A DNA stretch of 64,000 nucleotides, from contig DAOMOK010000005.1 of the NCBI GenBank assembly GCA_035444285.1, positions 186,001-250,000 of the forward strand. The letters are read 5' to 3'. This DNA comes from CAADGU01 sp035444285. Lineage in GTDB: Bacteria; Chloroflexota; Anaerolineae; Promineifilales; Promineifilaceae. Below, piece after piece: positions 8,771 to 16,406 of the stretch (within the stretch, counting starts at the first letter, position 1; every line of letters begins with the position of its first letter). The notes under the pieces are model-generated. The model was not told the origin of the DNA. It ran no database searches and was given only the letters and a program-made list of their open reading frames with translations. Both the position numbers and the translations under genes were made by a program.

Positions 8771-9670
8771 ATGGCAGCGCCCCCACCACAAACTATTATC
8801 TTTTTGCACATCCCCAAAACGGCCGGTACTACCCTGTATGAAATCTTCAAAGCGAATTATCATCCGGCCCAAATATACAACCGCGAATTTTCTGGTGACG
8901 ATGGCGCCTCTGCTTTTATCAACTTGTCTGTAGAACGCCGAACAGCCATTCGTTTGTTGTGGGGCCATTTCCCGTTTGGCCTGCACCAATACCTGCCAGG
9001 CCCCTCCACGTACTTTACCTTTTTACGCGATCCGGTGGAGCGAGTAATCTCTCATTATTACTATCTTTATAGCCATCCGGAAATGTTTTGGATTCCCGAA
9101 GAAATTCGGGAAAAGAACCTGACACTGCATGAAGTATTAGAGCGTGAGATGATTGTAGACATCAAAAACATGTACACTCGCCTATTCGCCGGGCTGCCTT
9201 ATCTGTTTCCGGCCGAAGGGTATACAGAACAACATTTGCAGATGGCCCGACGAAATCTACAAAACTACTTTTCTGTAGTGGGTCTGGTAGAACGGTTTGA
9301 CGAATCACTATTGCTGCTGCAAAAAGCTTACGGCTGGCACAATATCTACTATGTGCAGGATAATGTGAATCGGCAGCGTCCTGGTCGGGAGATGATTCCA
9401 CCCGAAACCATTGCCTTGATTGAACAGCAAAACGCTTTTGACATACAATTGTATCGATTTGGGCAAGAGTTATTTGCCAATCAGGTGGCACAGCAAGGCG
9501 CTTCATTTTCACAAGAAGTGCGCCGTTTTCAATTGAGAAACAAAATGTGGGGTGGGCCGAAGATAAAGCTCAAGCGTTGGACACACCAACCGTTTACCTA
9601 TCTGGCGATTCGGAAGCGCCTGGGGCAGATGGTGGGCAAAAAGATTGATGCCCCATCCCCTGGCGAATAA
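8771..9670 (+). CDS. Sulfotransferase family 2-like protein (paralogue)
   Basis: 299 residues from ATG 8771. The same signature is present: TIIFLHIPKTAGTTLYEIF, then TYFTFLRDPVERVISHYYYL and LVERFDESLLLLQKAYGW. Identity with the preceding gene is concentrated in these cofactor segments and is low in between, which suggests an old duplication with a changed acceptor site. It ends TAATG, overlapping the start of the next membrane protein by one base. PAPS-dependent sulfation of the glycan made by this cluster is the simplest reading; the acceptor is unknown. Confidence 0.86.
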   Translation: MAAPPPQTIIFLHIPKTAGTTLYEIFKANYHPAQIYNREFSGDDGASAFINLSVERRTAIRLLWGHFPFGLHQYLPGPSTYFTFLRDPVERVISHYYYLYSHPEMFWIPEEIREKNLTLHEVLEREMIVDIKNMYTRLFAGLPYLFPAEGYTEQHLQMARRNLQNYFSVVGLVERFDESLLLLQKAYGWHNIYYVQDNVNRQRPGREMIPPETIALIEQQNAFDIQLYRFGQELFANQVAQQGASFSQEVRRFQLRNKMWGGPKIKLKRWTHQPFTYLAIRKRLGQMVGKKIDAPSPGE

Positions 9671-11643
9671 TGATGAGGGAAACATCTGTAGATAAAATAA
9701 TGGTGCAACGCACGGCCGTAACCCTTTCTACCATTTTGCGAGTGGCGTTGGCTCTTATTATTTTTGGCATTGCTTATTTTTCGCCCAATGCCAGCACAGG
9801 TGGCGATGCGCGCTATTCTCTTCTTGTTTCAGAAGCGCTCATCACGCAGCAAACAATTCGGCTGGATGCCTACCGGGAGTTCATAGGCAGCCAGCAAGCG
9901 GTCGAGTGGCGTTTATTGGAAAGAGACGGCCGTCTCTATTATCTCTATCCCCTCGGCTCCTCCATTTTGGCTGTGCCGTTGGTATTGCCTTTTCTGTTAA
10001 TGGGCCAGAGCATGAGCGTGCCGGCCCATGACGATGCCGCCCAAAATCTTTTGTCAGCGTTGGTGGTGGTAGCTATTTTTTTGGTGTTGGATCGGATAGG
10101 GCGGTACTATTTACCGCCCGTTGCCAGTTTGCTGTTGGCAGCTGCCTGCGTGTTGGGCAGCACCCTGATGAGTGCCCTGGGCACGGCGCTTTGGGCACAG
10201 GATTTCACCGTCTTGTGTGTCAGTCTCTGTTTGTGGCTGTTGGTGCGGCTGGAAAACAATGCTACCTTCCCGTTGTTGCCCTGGCTGTTGGGTGTGTGTT
10301 TGTTTCTGGCGTATTTGTGCCGACCGACAACGGCCGTGTTCATCGCCCTCGTCCTGGGTTTCCTTTTTTTCAAACACCGCCGTACCTTTTGGCCCGTCGC
10401 CCTCACGGCCTTTTTCCTTCTGGTTTGTTTTAGTCTCTTTTCCCATTCTGAATTCGGCTTATGGTTGCCGCTTTATTATTTGCCACGCCAATTAGGTGGT
10501 TTACTTGATTACAGCGGCCAACAGGCCACGCCGCTACCGCTAGCTCTGTATGGAATATTGCTGAGTCCGTCCAGAGGTTTATTCGTTTACAGCCCCCTCT
10601 TTTTGCTGGCAATTCTGGGCGCCTTTTATTACCGGCACACGGTAAAACAGCACGCCTTGTTATGGCTCATTCTCCTCTGGAGCATTGCTCATCTCCTGGT
10701 AGTGGCCCGCTTCCCTAACTGGTGGGGTGGTTTTAGTTTTGGGCCTCGGCTGCTGACAGACATGCTGCCAGGGCTGGTGCTGCTCACATTTTTTGCCGCA
10801 CAGGGCTGGATACGGGAACCAGCCAAACGGGGACGATGGCTGGCGTTACTGTTGCTTTTCACGGCCGTCCTCATCAGCATCACCATCAACAGTTACGTGG
10901 GCATGTACAACCAGACTATGTTACTCTCACACGGCTACACGGTGCCGCCCCATGTGGACAAAGCCCCGTTTCTCTTGTTCGATTGGCGCTTCCCCCAGTT
11001 TGCTACCACCCCAGCTTCCGTTTGTGAACGCAACCGCGTGTATTTGGACAGAGTGATGGCTGAGGGTATCGTTTCCCCGATCACTTACACCATAGGCCAG
11101 GAGATAGCGGGCACGGAAGCGGCGCAGATGGGCAACATCCCGGTCTGGGAGTGGTGGCGACCACTGAATGAAGGGGACACGGCCGTGTCCACCCCCATAC
11201 CATTGCCCCCAACCGCAATCCATAGCTACACCTTTCTGCCCCTCATTGCCAGGCCGGACGGTTTCTCGCCAAATCTGAACGCCATCTTCGTTGGCTGGTC
11301 ATTGCCCGGCGCCAACGGAACCTGGTCTACCTGCCCTACTGCCGATCTGATCCTCGGCCCAGTGCCTACCGCCGCTGAAAGTGAACAATTGACCCTCACC
11401 ATCCAGGCGCGGGGACATGGAGTACAGCCCGTTACAGTTGCCATCAACGGGCAAACAGTGGGGCAGGTTACATTTGACGCTGTGCGTACGGCCGTGACCC
11501 TCCCTTTCTCCTCTGCACATCTACATTCCGACCAAAACAACCATATCTCTTTCCACATTCCTCATGCTTATTCCCCAGAATCATCTCCTGATTTGCGATT
11601 GTTGGGCATATTTTTGGAGAAGTGGGTGATTGATCGTGATTGA
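9670..11643 (+). CDS. Polytopic membrane protein with C-terminal beta domain, GT39-like
   Basis: 657 residues from ATG 9670 (a second ATG follows at once). The first 400 residues hold about ten hydrophobic segments. After the first helix comes SPNASTGGDARYSLLVSEAL, resembling the GxDxxY loop of membrane glycosyltransferases of the PMT/ArnT type. The last 200 residues are soluble and beta-rich, with TLTIQARGHGVQPVTVAING like a jelly-roll carbohydrate-binding fold, presumably extracytoplasmic. SYTFLPLIARPDG near residue 520 resembles the IYLPVI tail of secreted proteins in this window but is internal here. It is the last gene of the tightly overlapping run. It may modify or export the finished glycan; no firm assignment is possible. 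Confidence 0.7.
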   Translation: MMRETSVDKIMVQRTAVTLSTILRVALALIIFGIAYFSPNASTGGDARYSLLVSEALITQQTIRLDAYREFIGSQQAVEWRLLERDGRLYYLYPLGSSILAVPLVLPFLLMGQSMSVPAHDDAAQNLLSALVVVAIFLVLDRIGRYYLPPVASLLLAAACVLGSTLMSALGTALWAQDFTVLCVSLCLWLLVRLENNATFPLLPWLLGVCLFLAYLCRPTTAVFIALVLGFLFFKHRRTFWPVALTAFFLLVCFSLFSHSEFGLWLPLYYLPRQLGGLLDYSGQQATPLPLALYGILLSPSRGLFVYSPLFLLAILGAFYYRHTVKQHALLWLILLWSIAHLLVVARFPNWWGGFSFGPRLLTDMLPGLVLLTFFAAQGWIREPAKRGRWLALLLLFTAVLISITINSYVGMYNQTMLLSHGYTVPPHVDKAPFLLFDWRFPQFATTPASVCERNRVYLDRVMAEGIVSPITYTIGQEIAGTEAAQMGNIPVWEWWRPLNEGDTAVSTPIPLPPTAIHSYTFLPLIARPDGFSPNLNAIFVGWSLPGANGTWSTCPTADLILGPVPTAAESEQLTLTIQARGHGVQPVTVAINGQTVGQVTFDAVRTAVTLPFSSAHLHSDQNNHISFHIPHAYSPESSPDLRLLGIFLEKWVIDRD

Positions 11644-11779
11644 TGGTGATTGAGTAGGGAGTTACACAAATCCTTAACAAACGGCCGTTCCCTACCCATT
11701 TCCGTTAAAAATCATTATCATACCGGAAAATGCAACAACCTGTAACGGCATCAAAACCTTCCCCAATAGGAGTCAACCC

Positions 11780-13747
11780 ATGCAAAAAAGATACAAACTG
11801 TTTGCAGTTACTGGTCTGGTAACTGCCGCCCTCTATCTCTTCCTGGCGTTCAACATATCTGTCAGCTCCGGTGATACGTCTGGTGGGCAGGTGTCTCCCC
11901 TCTGGACCGTGCCCAATTTGCCCCACCGCTGTACCAATCCCGACTGCGAAACCTCTTCCCCCGTCCTGGCAGACCTGACCAACGATGGCATTCCCGACAT
12001 TGTGTTAGCCACCAGCAATGGCTGGATTGTGACCGTGCGCAGCAATGGGTCTGAACTCTGGCGCCGCGATACCGCTCCACACTTTAATATGGCCGCCAAC
12101 AGTCAGCAAATCCACTCTTCCCCCGCCGTCGCCGATATAGACGGCGATGGCGACCTGGAAATTGTGGTCGGTGTTGGCGCAATTAATGACGCCACCTGCA
12201 CCCAGGGTGGCGTCATCGCTTTCGACCACAATGGTAATTTCCTATGGCGTTTCCTCACCTTTGATGAATTTACCAGTCCCTCCGGCTGCCGCGATACCGT
12301 TTATTCCACGCCTGCCATTGGCGATCTGGATAATAACGGCAACATGGAAATTGTGGTTGGCGCATTTGACAAGCGCATCTACGTGCTGCACCATGATGGC
12401 ACACTAGACAGCCATTTCCCCATAGACAGCCACCACCGTCTGCGTTTCCCGGATTGGGGTGGACTCACCGGCCATCTGGCCGACACCATTTGGGGGTCAG
12501 CCACCCTGGCGGATATAGACGGCGATGGGTATCTGGATATTCTGATCAGCACCGACGAAGGCAACTTTGATGACAACTTCCCCAACGGTGAAGGCTGGGA
12601 CTGCCCCTACCAGATTCCACCTCATCCCTGGCCGCAAGATTATTGTGGTGGGGCGCTGTATGTAGTAGACCGCTTTGGCAATCATTTGCCCGGTTTCCCC
12701 AAGCGCATTCACGACATCATGCAGTCATCCACGGCCGTTTACGACATCAACAACGATGGCTCCCTGGAAATCTTCGTCGGCGGCGGTACATTCTATTACA
12801 ACAACAGCCCAGACCATCCCAGTGTCGCTTTCCGCATCTGGGGTTGGGACAGCCAGGGGAATGATTTGCCCGGTTGGGAAGGGGGCAAAGTGACTACCGG
12901 CTCCACCCCGGCCTCGCCATCTGTTGGCGACATAACCGGCGATGGCGCCAAAGAAATCATCGCCCTAGACATGGATCAGAAGCTCTATGCCTGGTTTACC
13001 AACGGCCAACCGGTACCGGGCTTCCCGATGACGCCGCGCAGCATGTTTGGCAACGGCAACCCGGCCAATGTGGGCATCACGCCCATTCTAGGTGACTATG
13101 ATGGCGATGGTAAAATGGAGATTTTTGTGCGCACCGGTCCTAACGTAACCATTGTAGACGGCAATGGGCAGCAGCTCACTGCCAGCCAAAACCCACCCAA
13201 CGCCCCCGCCTTTTACACCGGCAGCGTCATACAAAACAACGCGGCGTTGGGTGATATTGACAACGACGGCAAACTAGAACTGATTGCCTTTAACAGCACC
13301 CTGTATGCCTGGAATTTACCCGATGCGGGCAGCCGCGCCGATTGGCCCATGTATCGCTACAACGCCGCCCGCACCGGCCATCCCATTTTGCCCCGGCTTC
13401 ACACCAACCCCACCACGTTTGTTCAGCTTCACGAGGTTGATGATGGCCGAAACGTACATCTCACCTTAACCATTCATGGAGTTGCCGAAGGAGCGATTAA
13501 CTGGACGGCCGTTGCCCCCACCGACGTCACCGTTTTCCCTCCAAACGGGCAGGCCGATAGTACACCTACGCCCGTTGCCATTACCGTGTCCCGCGCCGGA
13601 CTGACCGCAGGTGTTAATCACCGCACCATCACCATCAACGGTACAATTCAGGGCCAGCCGGTGAGCAACAGCCCGGTGCAAATTCCCGTCACCATCTATC
13701 TGGTGGATGAGATTTTCCCCATCTACTTGCCGGTAATTCGCAAATAG
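11780..13747 (+). CDS. Secreted FG-GAP/VCBS repeat protein
   Basis: 655 residues with a signal peptide (basic QKRYK, then LFAVTGLVTAALYLFLAF) and an AATAGGAG ribosome-binding site. At least seven FG-GAP/VCBS units can be counted by their calcium-loop cores: DLTNDGIPDIV, DIDGDGDLEIV, DLDNNGNMEIV, DIDGDGYLDIL, DINNDGSLEIF, DITGDGAKEII, DYDGDGKMEIF and DIDNDGKLELI. They should fold as an integrin-alpha-like beta propeller that binds calcium. A beta-sandwich of about 100 residues follows, and the chain ends IFPIYLPVIRK. The same terminal motif ends the 3989-residue protein at 16407. It is an exported, probably surface-associated protein. It may bind the glycan made next door, which is inference. 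Confidence 0.88.
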   Translation: MQKRYKLFAVTGLVTAALYLFLAFNISVSSGDTSGGQVSPLWTVPNLPHRCTNPDCETSSPVLADLTNDGIPDIVLATSNGWIVTVRSNGSELWRRDTAPHFNMAANSQQIHSSPAVADIDGDGDLEIVVGVGAINDATCTQGGVIAFDHNGNFLWRFLTFDEFTSPSGCRDTVYSTPAIGDLDNNGNMEIVVGAFDKRIYVLHHDGTLDSHFPIDSHHRLRFPDWGGLTGHLADTIWGSATLADIDGDGYLDILISTDEGNFDDNFPNGEGWDCPYQIPPHPWPQDYCGGALYVVDRFGNHLPGFPKRIHDIMQSSTAVYDINNDGSLEIFVGGGTFYYNNSPDHPSVAFRIWGWDSQGNDLPGWEGGKVTTGSTPASPSVGDITGDGAKEIIALDMDQKLYAWFTNGQPVPGFPMTPRSMFGNGNPANVGITPILGDYDGDGKMEIFVRTGPNVTIVDGNGQQLTASQNPPNAPAFYTGSVIQNNAALGDIDNDGKLELIAFNSTLYAWNLPDAGSRADWPMYRYNAARTGHPILPRLHTNPTTFVQLHEVDDGRNVHLTLTIHGVAEGAINWTAVAPTDVTVFPPNGQADSTPTPVAITVSRAGLTAGVNHRTITINGTIQGQPVSNSPVQIPVTIYLVDEIFPIYLPVIRK

Positions 13748-13754
13748 AGGAGAC

Positions 13755-13787
13755 AGACCTGACAGGTTTCCAAAACCTGTCAGGTCT
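13755..13787. repeat. Intergenic palindromic repeat, family A
   Basis: AGACCTGACAGGTTT and AAACCTGTCAGGTCT arms enclose a 3-nt loop and fill the gap between the FG-GAP gene and the next transferase. There is no U-run, so it is not a classical intrinsic terminator. Confidence 0.9.
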
Positions 13788-13792
13788 CGCCA

Positions 13793-15043
13793 ATGAAGAT
13801 CCTTTTTTTGTCTCCCGCTTACCCGCCCTTTCCCGGCGGCGGCGAACGGTATGTGGCGGCGCTGGCGCAGGAATTGGCGCGGCGCGGGCATCAGGTCACG
13901 GCCGTGATCAGCGCCGCCACCCTGGAAAAAGACCTCTGGCAAGGCACACCCCCGCAGCGGCCCACCGCCAGCGTGGAAAATGGCGTCACGATCATTCGTT
14001 GTAGTTTACGGCCGTTCCCCGGCGGCCGTATCGCGCTCATGGGCTGGCGTAAACTCATGGTGCTGGTTTCGCTGCTGCCTGGCGACCAGACGGCCGTACT
14101 CAGCCGCATGGCCCACCGCATCCCGCCCATTACCGGTCTGGAAACAGCGCTGGCATCCCTGGCCGGGCCATTTGATGCGGTGCATGGCTTCAATATCTCC
14201 TGGGAGTGGCCGATGCTGGTGGGCTGGCATTTTGCCAGACAGCGACACATCCCTTACGTGGCGACGCCGTTTGTCCATTTAGGCACGGGGCACGACCGTG
14301 TGACGCGCAACTCTACCATGAACCACCAACTGCGTCTGTTGGCCGATGCTGACCGGGTATTGGCCTTAACGGAAATTGAAAAAAATGGTCTGGCAACCTG
14401 GGGCATCCTGCCAGCGCGCGTGGATGTGGTAGGCTCCGGTTTAGACCCGTTGCCCGCGTTGCCAGAACCAGACTCTGTGGCAAAGTACCGGGCAGAACCA
14501 CCCTATATCCTGTTTGTGGGTCGAGTGAGTTTTGAGAAGGGGGCAATTCACGCGGCGCAAGCCGTACAGATATTGCGGCAGCAGGGCACGGCCGTTACCC
14601 TGTTGCTCATCGGCCAGACATCCCCCGAATTTGACCGCTTTTATGCCCGGTTAAGTGTGCCAGAGAAGGAGGGGATACGGCCGTTGGGCATCCTCAGTGA
14701 CGCTGAAAAACATGGCCTGCTGGCGGGCGCGGTTGCCCTGCTCCTCCCCTCGCGCACCGACTCCTTTGGCATTGTGCTGTTGGAAGCGTGGGCGCATGGC
14801 GTCCCGGTGATCGCTGCCCGCGCGGGCGGTATTCCCGGTGTGGTGGATGACGGCCAAAATGGGCTGCTGGTGGAATTTGGCGATGTACCTGCCCTTAGCC
14901 AGGCGATCCATCGCTTGCTGGCGGATGCAGATTTGCGAACCAGGTTGGGGCAGCACGGCCGTGCCAAAACCAACACCACCTACACCTGGACGGCCGTCGC
15001 CGACCGCGTGTTGGTAAATTATGAGGCGATCCGTAACCCGTGA
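13793..15043 (+). CDS. Glycosyltransferase family 4
   Basis: 416 residues from ATG 13793. The N terminus MKILFLSPAYPPFPGGGERY is the classic GT4 acceptor-domain start with its glycine-rich loop. The C-terminal domain shows ILFVGRVSFEKG and the catalytic region RTDSFGIVLLEAWAHGVPVIA, where the first position of E-x7-E is Asp. GGIPGVVDDGQNGLLV completes the family pattern. The enzyme should transfer a sugar to a growing glycan at the cytoplasmic face. The final residues RNP and the stop are read from the repeat at 15031-15097, a pattern shared with other genes here. Confidence 0.88.
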   Translation: MKILFLSPAYPPFPGGGERYVAALAQELARRGHQVTAVISAATLEKDLWQGTPPQRPTASVENGVTIIRCSLRPFPGGRIALMGWRKLMVLVSLLPGDQTAVLSRMAHRIPPITGLETALASLAGPFDAVHGFNISWEWPMLVGWHFARQRHIPYVATPFVHLGTGHDRVTRNSTMNHQLRLLADADRVLALTEIEKNGLATWGILPARVDVVGSGLDPLPALPEPDSVAKYRAEPPYILFVGRVSFEKGAIHAAQAVQILRQQGTAVTLLLIGQTSPEFDRFYARLSVPEKEGIRPLGILSDAEKHGLLAGAVALLLPSRTDSFGIVLLEAWAHGVPVIAARAGGIPGVVDDGQNGLLVEFGDVPALSQAIHRLLADADLRTRLGQHGRAKTNTTYTWTAVADRVLVNYEAIRNP

Positions 15044-15097
15044 TGCGTGATGCGTGACCATTTCTCACGGGTCACGCATCACGCATCACGCATCACG
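15031..15097. repeat. Intergenic hairpin repeat (GTGATGCGTGATGCGTGA type)
   Basis: Two or three GTGATGC units are followed, after a short loop, by four GCATCAC units, giving a long imperfect hairpin. It provides the stop of the upstream gene and ends 5 nt before the next ATG. Confidence 0.88.
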
Positions 15098-15101
15098 AAA
15101 A

Positions 15102-16370
15102 ATGCGTATCCTCCACCTCATCCACCAATACCTGCCCGAAAAAGTGGGCGGCACGGAACTATATACCCAAACCCTGGCCCGCCACCAGGCGCAACAAGGC
15201 CACACCGTCACCCTCTTCACTCCCACCACCACCACCACGATTACCGATTACCGATTACCGATTACCGATAACGGCTTACAAATTTACCGTATCCCCATCG
15301 GCGAGCGCACGCCAACGGCCGTCCTGCGCAGCAACTTTCACCATCCGGCCCTCAGCCGCGCCTTTGCCCAGGTATTGGCGCAAGAAAAGCCGGATGTCGT
15401 TCATGTGCAACACCTGATGGGGCTGCCCTTTGGCCTGGCGCAGCAAATTCGCCGCGCCGGTATCCCCCTGGTCATCACCCTGCATGATTACTGGTATGTG
15501 TGCGCGAATGCCCAACTGCTTACCAACTATGATGAAACAGTATGCTCAGGACCAAACTGGTGGTTGAACTGCGCCCGCTGCGCCCTGGCGCGGGTAGGCC
15601 ACCCAAACGCACTTCCGGCCATTCCGTTGTTGGCCCCGTTGTTCGCTTACCGGCACGGCCGTACCCAAACCATCCTCCGCCGCGCCGCCACCCTCATCGC
15701 CCCCACCCAATTTACCGCCGACATTTACCGGCAACTAGCCGGCATCGCCAACGCCATACACATCATCCCCCATGGGCTGGACTTGCCCACCACCATGCCG
15801 CCTAAAAAACCACATGACGGTCTGCATATCGCCTTCATCGGCGGCATCGCCCCCCAAAAAGGCCTCCACATTCTCATCGAGGCACTCAACCAGCTTACCG
15901 ATCACCGATTACCGATTACCGATAACCGATTACATCTTACGATCTACGGCGATCTGACCGCCTTCCCCGACTACGCCGCCCGGTTGCAGCAGCAGGCCAC
16001 CCATCCGGGCATCACCTTTGCCGGTCAGTTGCCCCATGCTCAATTGTGGGAAACGCTGGCGGACAATGATCTGATTGTGGCGCCTACCCTGTGGTATGAA
16101 ACCGCCTCGCTTATTGTGCAAGAGGCGTTTGCCGCCGGTGTGCCAGTGGTGGCTTCGGACATTGGCGTCCTGCCGGAACGGATTCGCGCTGGGGTAGATG
16201 GCCTGCTCTTCCCGCCTGGTGACGTGGCTGCGTTGGCCGGCATCCTGCGCCGATTACAGGAAACACCGGCTGAATTGGCGCAACTGCGCGCCGGTATTCA
16301 GCCGGTGTTTACCATTCAAGAACATGTGGCGCGGGTCACGGCCGTATACGCACAGACCCGTGATGCGTGA
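15102..16370 (+). CDS. Glycosyltransferase family 4 carrying in-frame tandem repeats
   Basis: 422 residues from ATG 15102 (MRILHLIHQYLPEKVGGTEL); the frame is also open upstream through the repeat but that part looks non-native. GT4 features include TLHDYWYVCANAQLL in the acceptor domain and ETASLIVQEAFAAGVPVVA near the donor site. Two stretches of the ATTACCG tandem repeat lie in frame: 15239-15271, read as TITDYRLPITDYRLPITDN, and 15896-15932, read as LTDHRLPITDNRLH. Both fall in surface loops between secondary-structure elements, so the enzyme may tolerate them. Whether it is active with both insertions is uncertain. The stop codon comes from the next hairpin repeat. Confidence 0.85.
   Translation: MRILHLIHQYLPEKVGGTELYTQTLARHQAQQGHTVTLFTPTTTTTITDYRLPITDNGLQIYRIPIGERTPTAVLRSNFHHPALSRAFAQVLAQEKPDVVHVQHLMGLPFGLAQQIRRAGIPLVITLHDYWYVCANAQLLTNYDETVCSGPNWWLNCARCALARVGHPNALPAIPLLAPLFAYRHGRTQTILRRAATLIAPTQFTADIYRQLAGIANAIHIIPHGLDLPTTMPPKKPHDGLHIAFIGGIAPQKGLHILIEALNQLTDHRLPITDNRLHLTIYGDLTAFPDYAARLQQQATHPGITFAGQLPHAQLWETLADNDLIVAPTLWYETASLIVQEAFAAGVPVVASDIGVLPERIRAGVDGLLFPPGDVAALAGILRRLQETPAELAQLRAGIQPVFTIQEHVARVTAVYAQTRDA
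15239..15271. repeat. In-gene tandem repeat, family D (first copy)
   Basis: Four perfect ATTACCG units in a row lie within the transferase gene. They code for an ITDYRLP-type heptad-free repeat and keep the frame. Confidence 0.9.
15896..15932. repeat. In-gene tandem repeat, family D (second copy)
   Basis: TTACCGATCACCGATTACCG followed by further units is read as LTDHRLPITDNRL, just before the LTIYGDL strand of the C-terminal domain. Confidence 0.9.
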
Positions 16371-16403
16371 TACGTGAAGGAACCCTCACGCATCACGCAT
16401 CAC
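16357..16403. repeat. Hairpin repeat between convergent genes (GTGATGCGTGATACG type)
   Basis: One arm carries GTGATGCGTGAT and the other ATCACGCATCAC-like units. It includes the stop of the + strand transferase and ends close to the stop of the giant - strand gene at 16407, so it may end transcription from both sides. Confidence 0.85.
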
Positions 16404-16406
16404 CTA

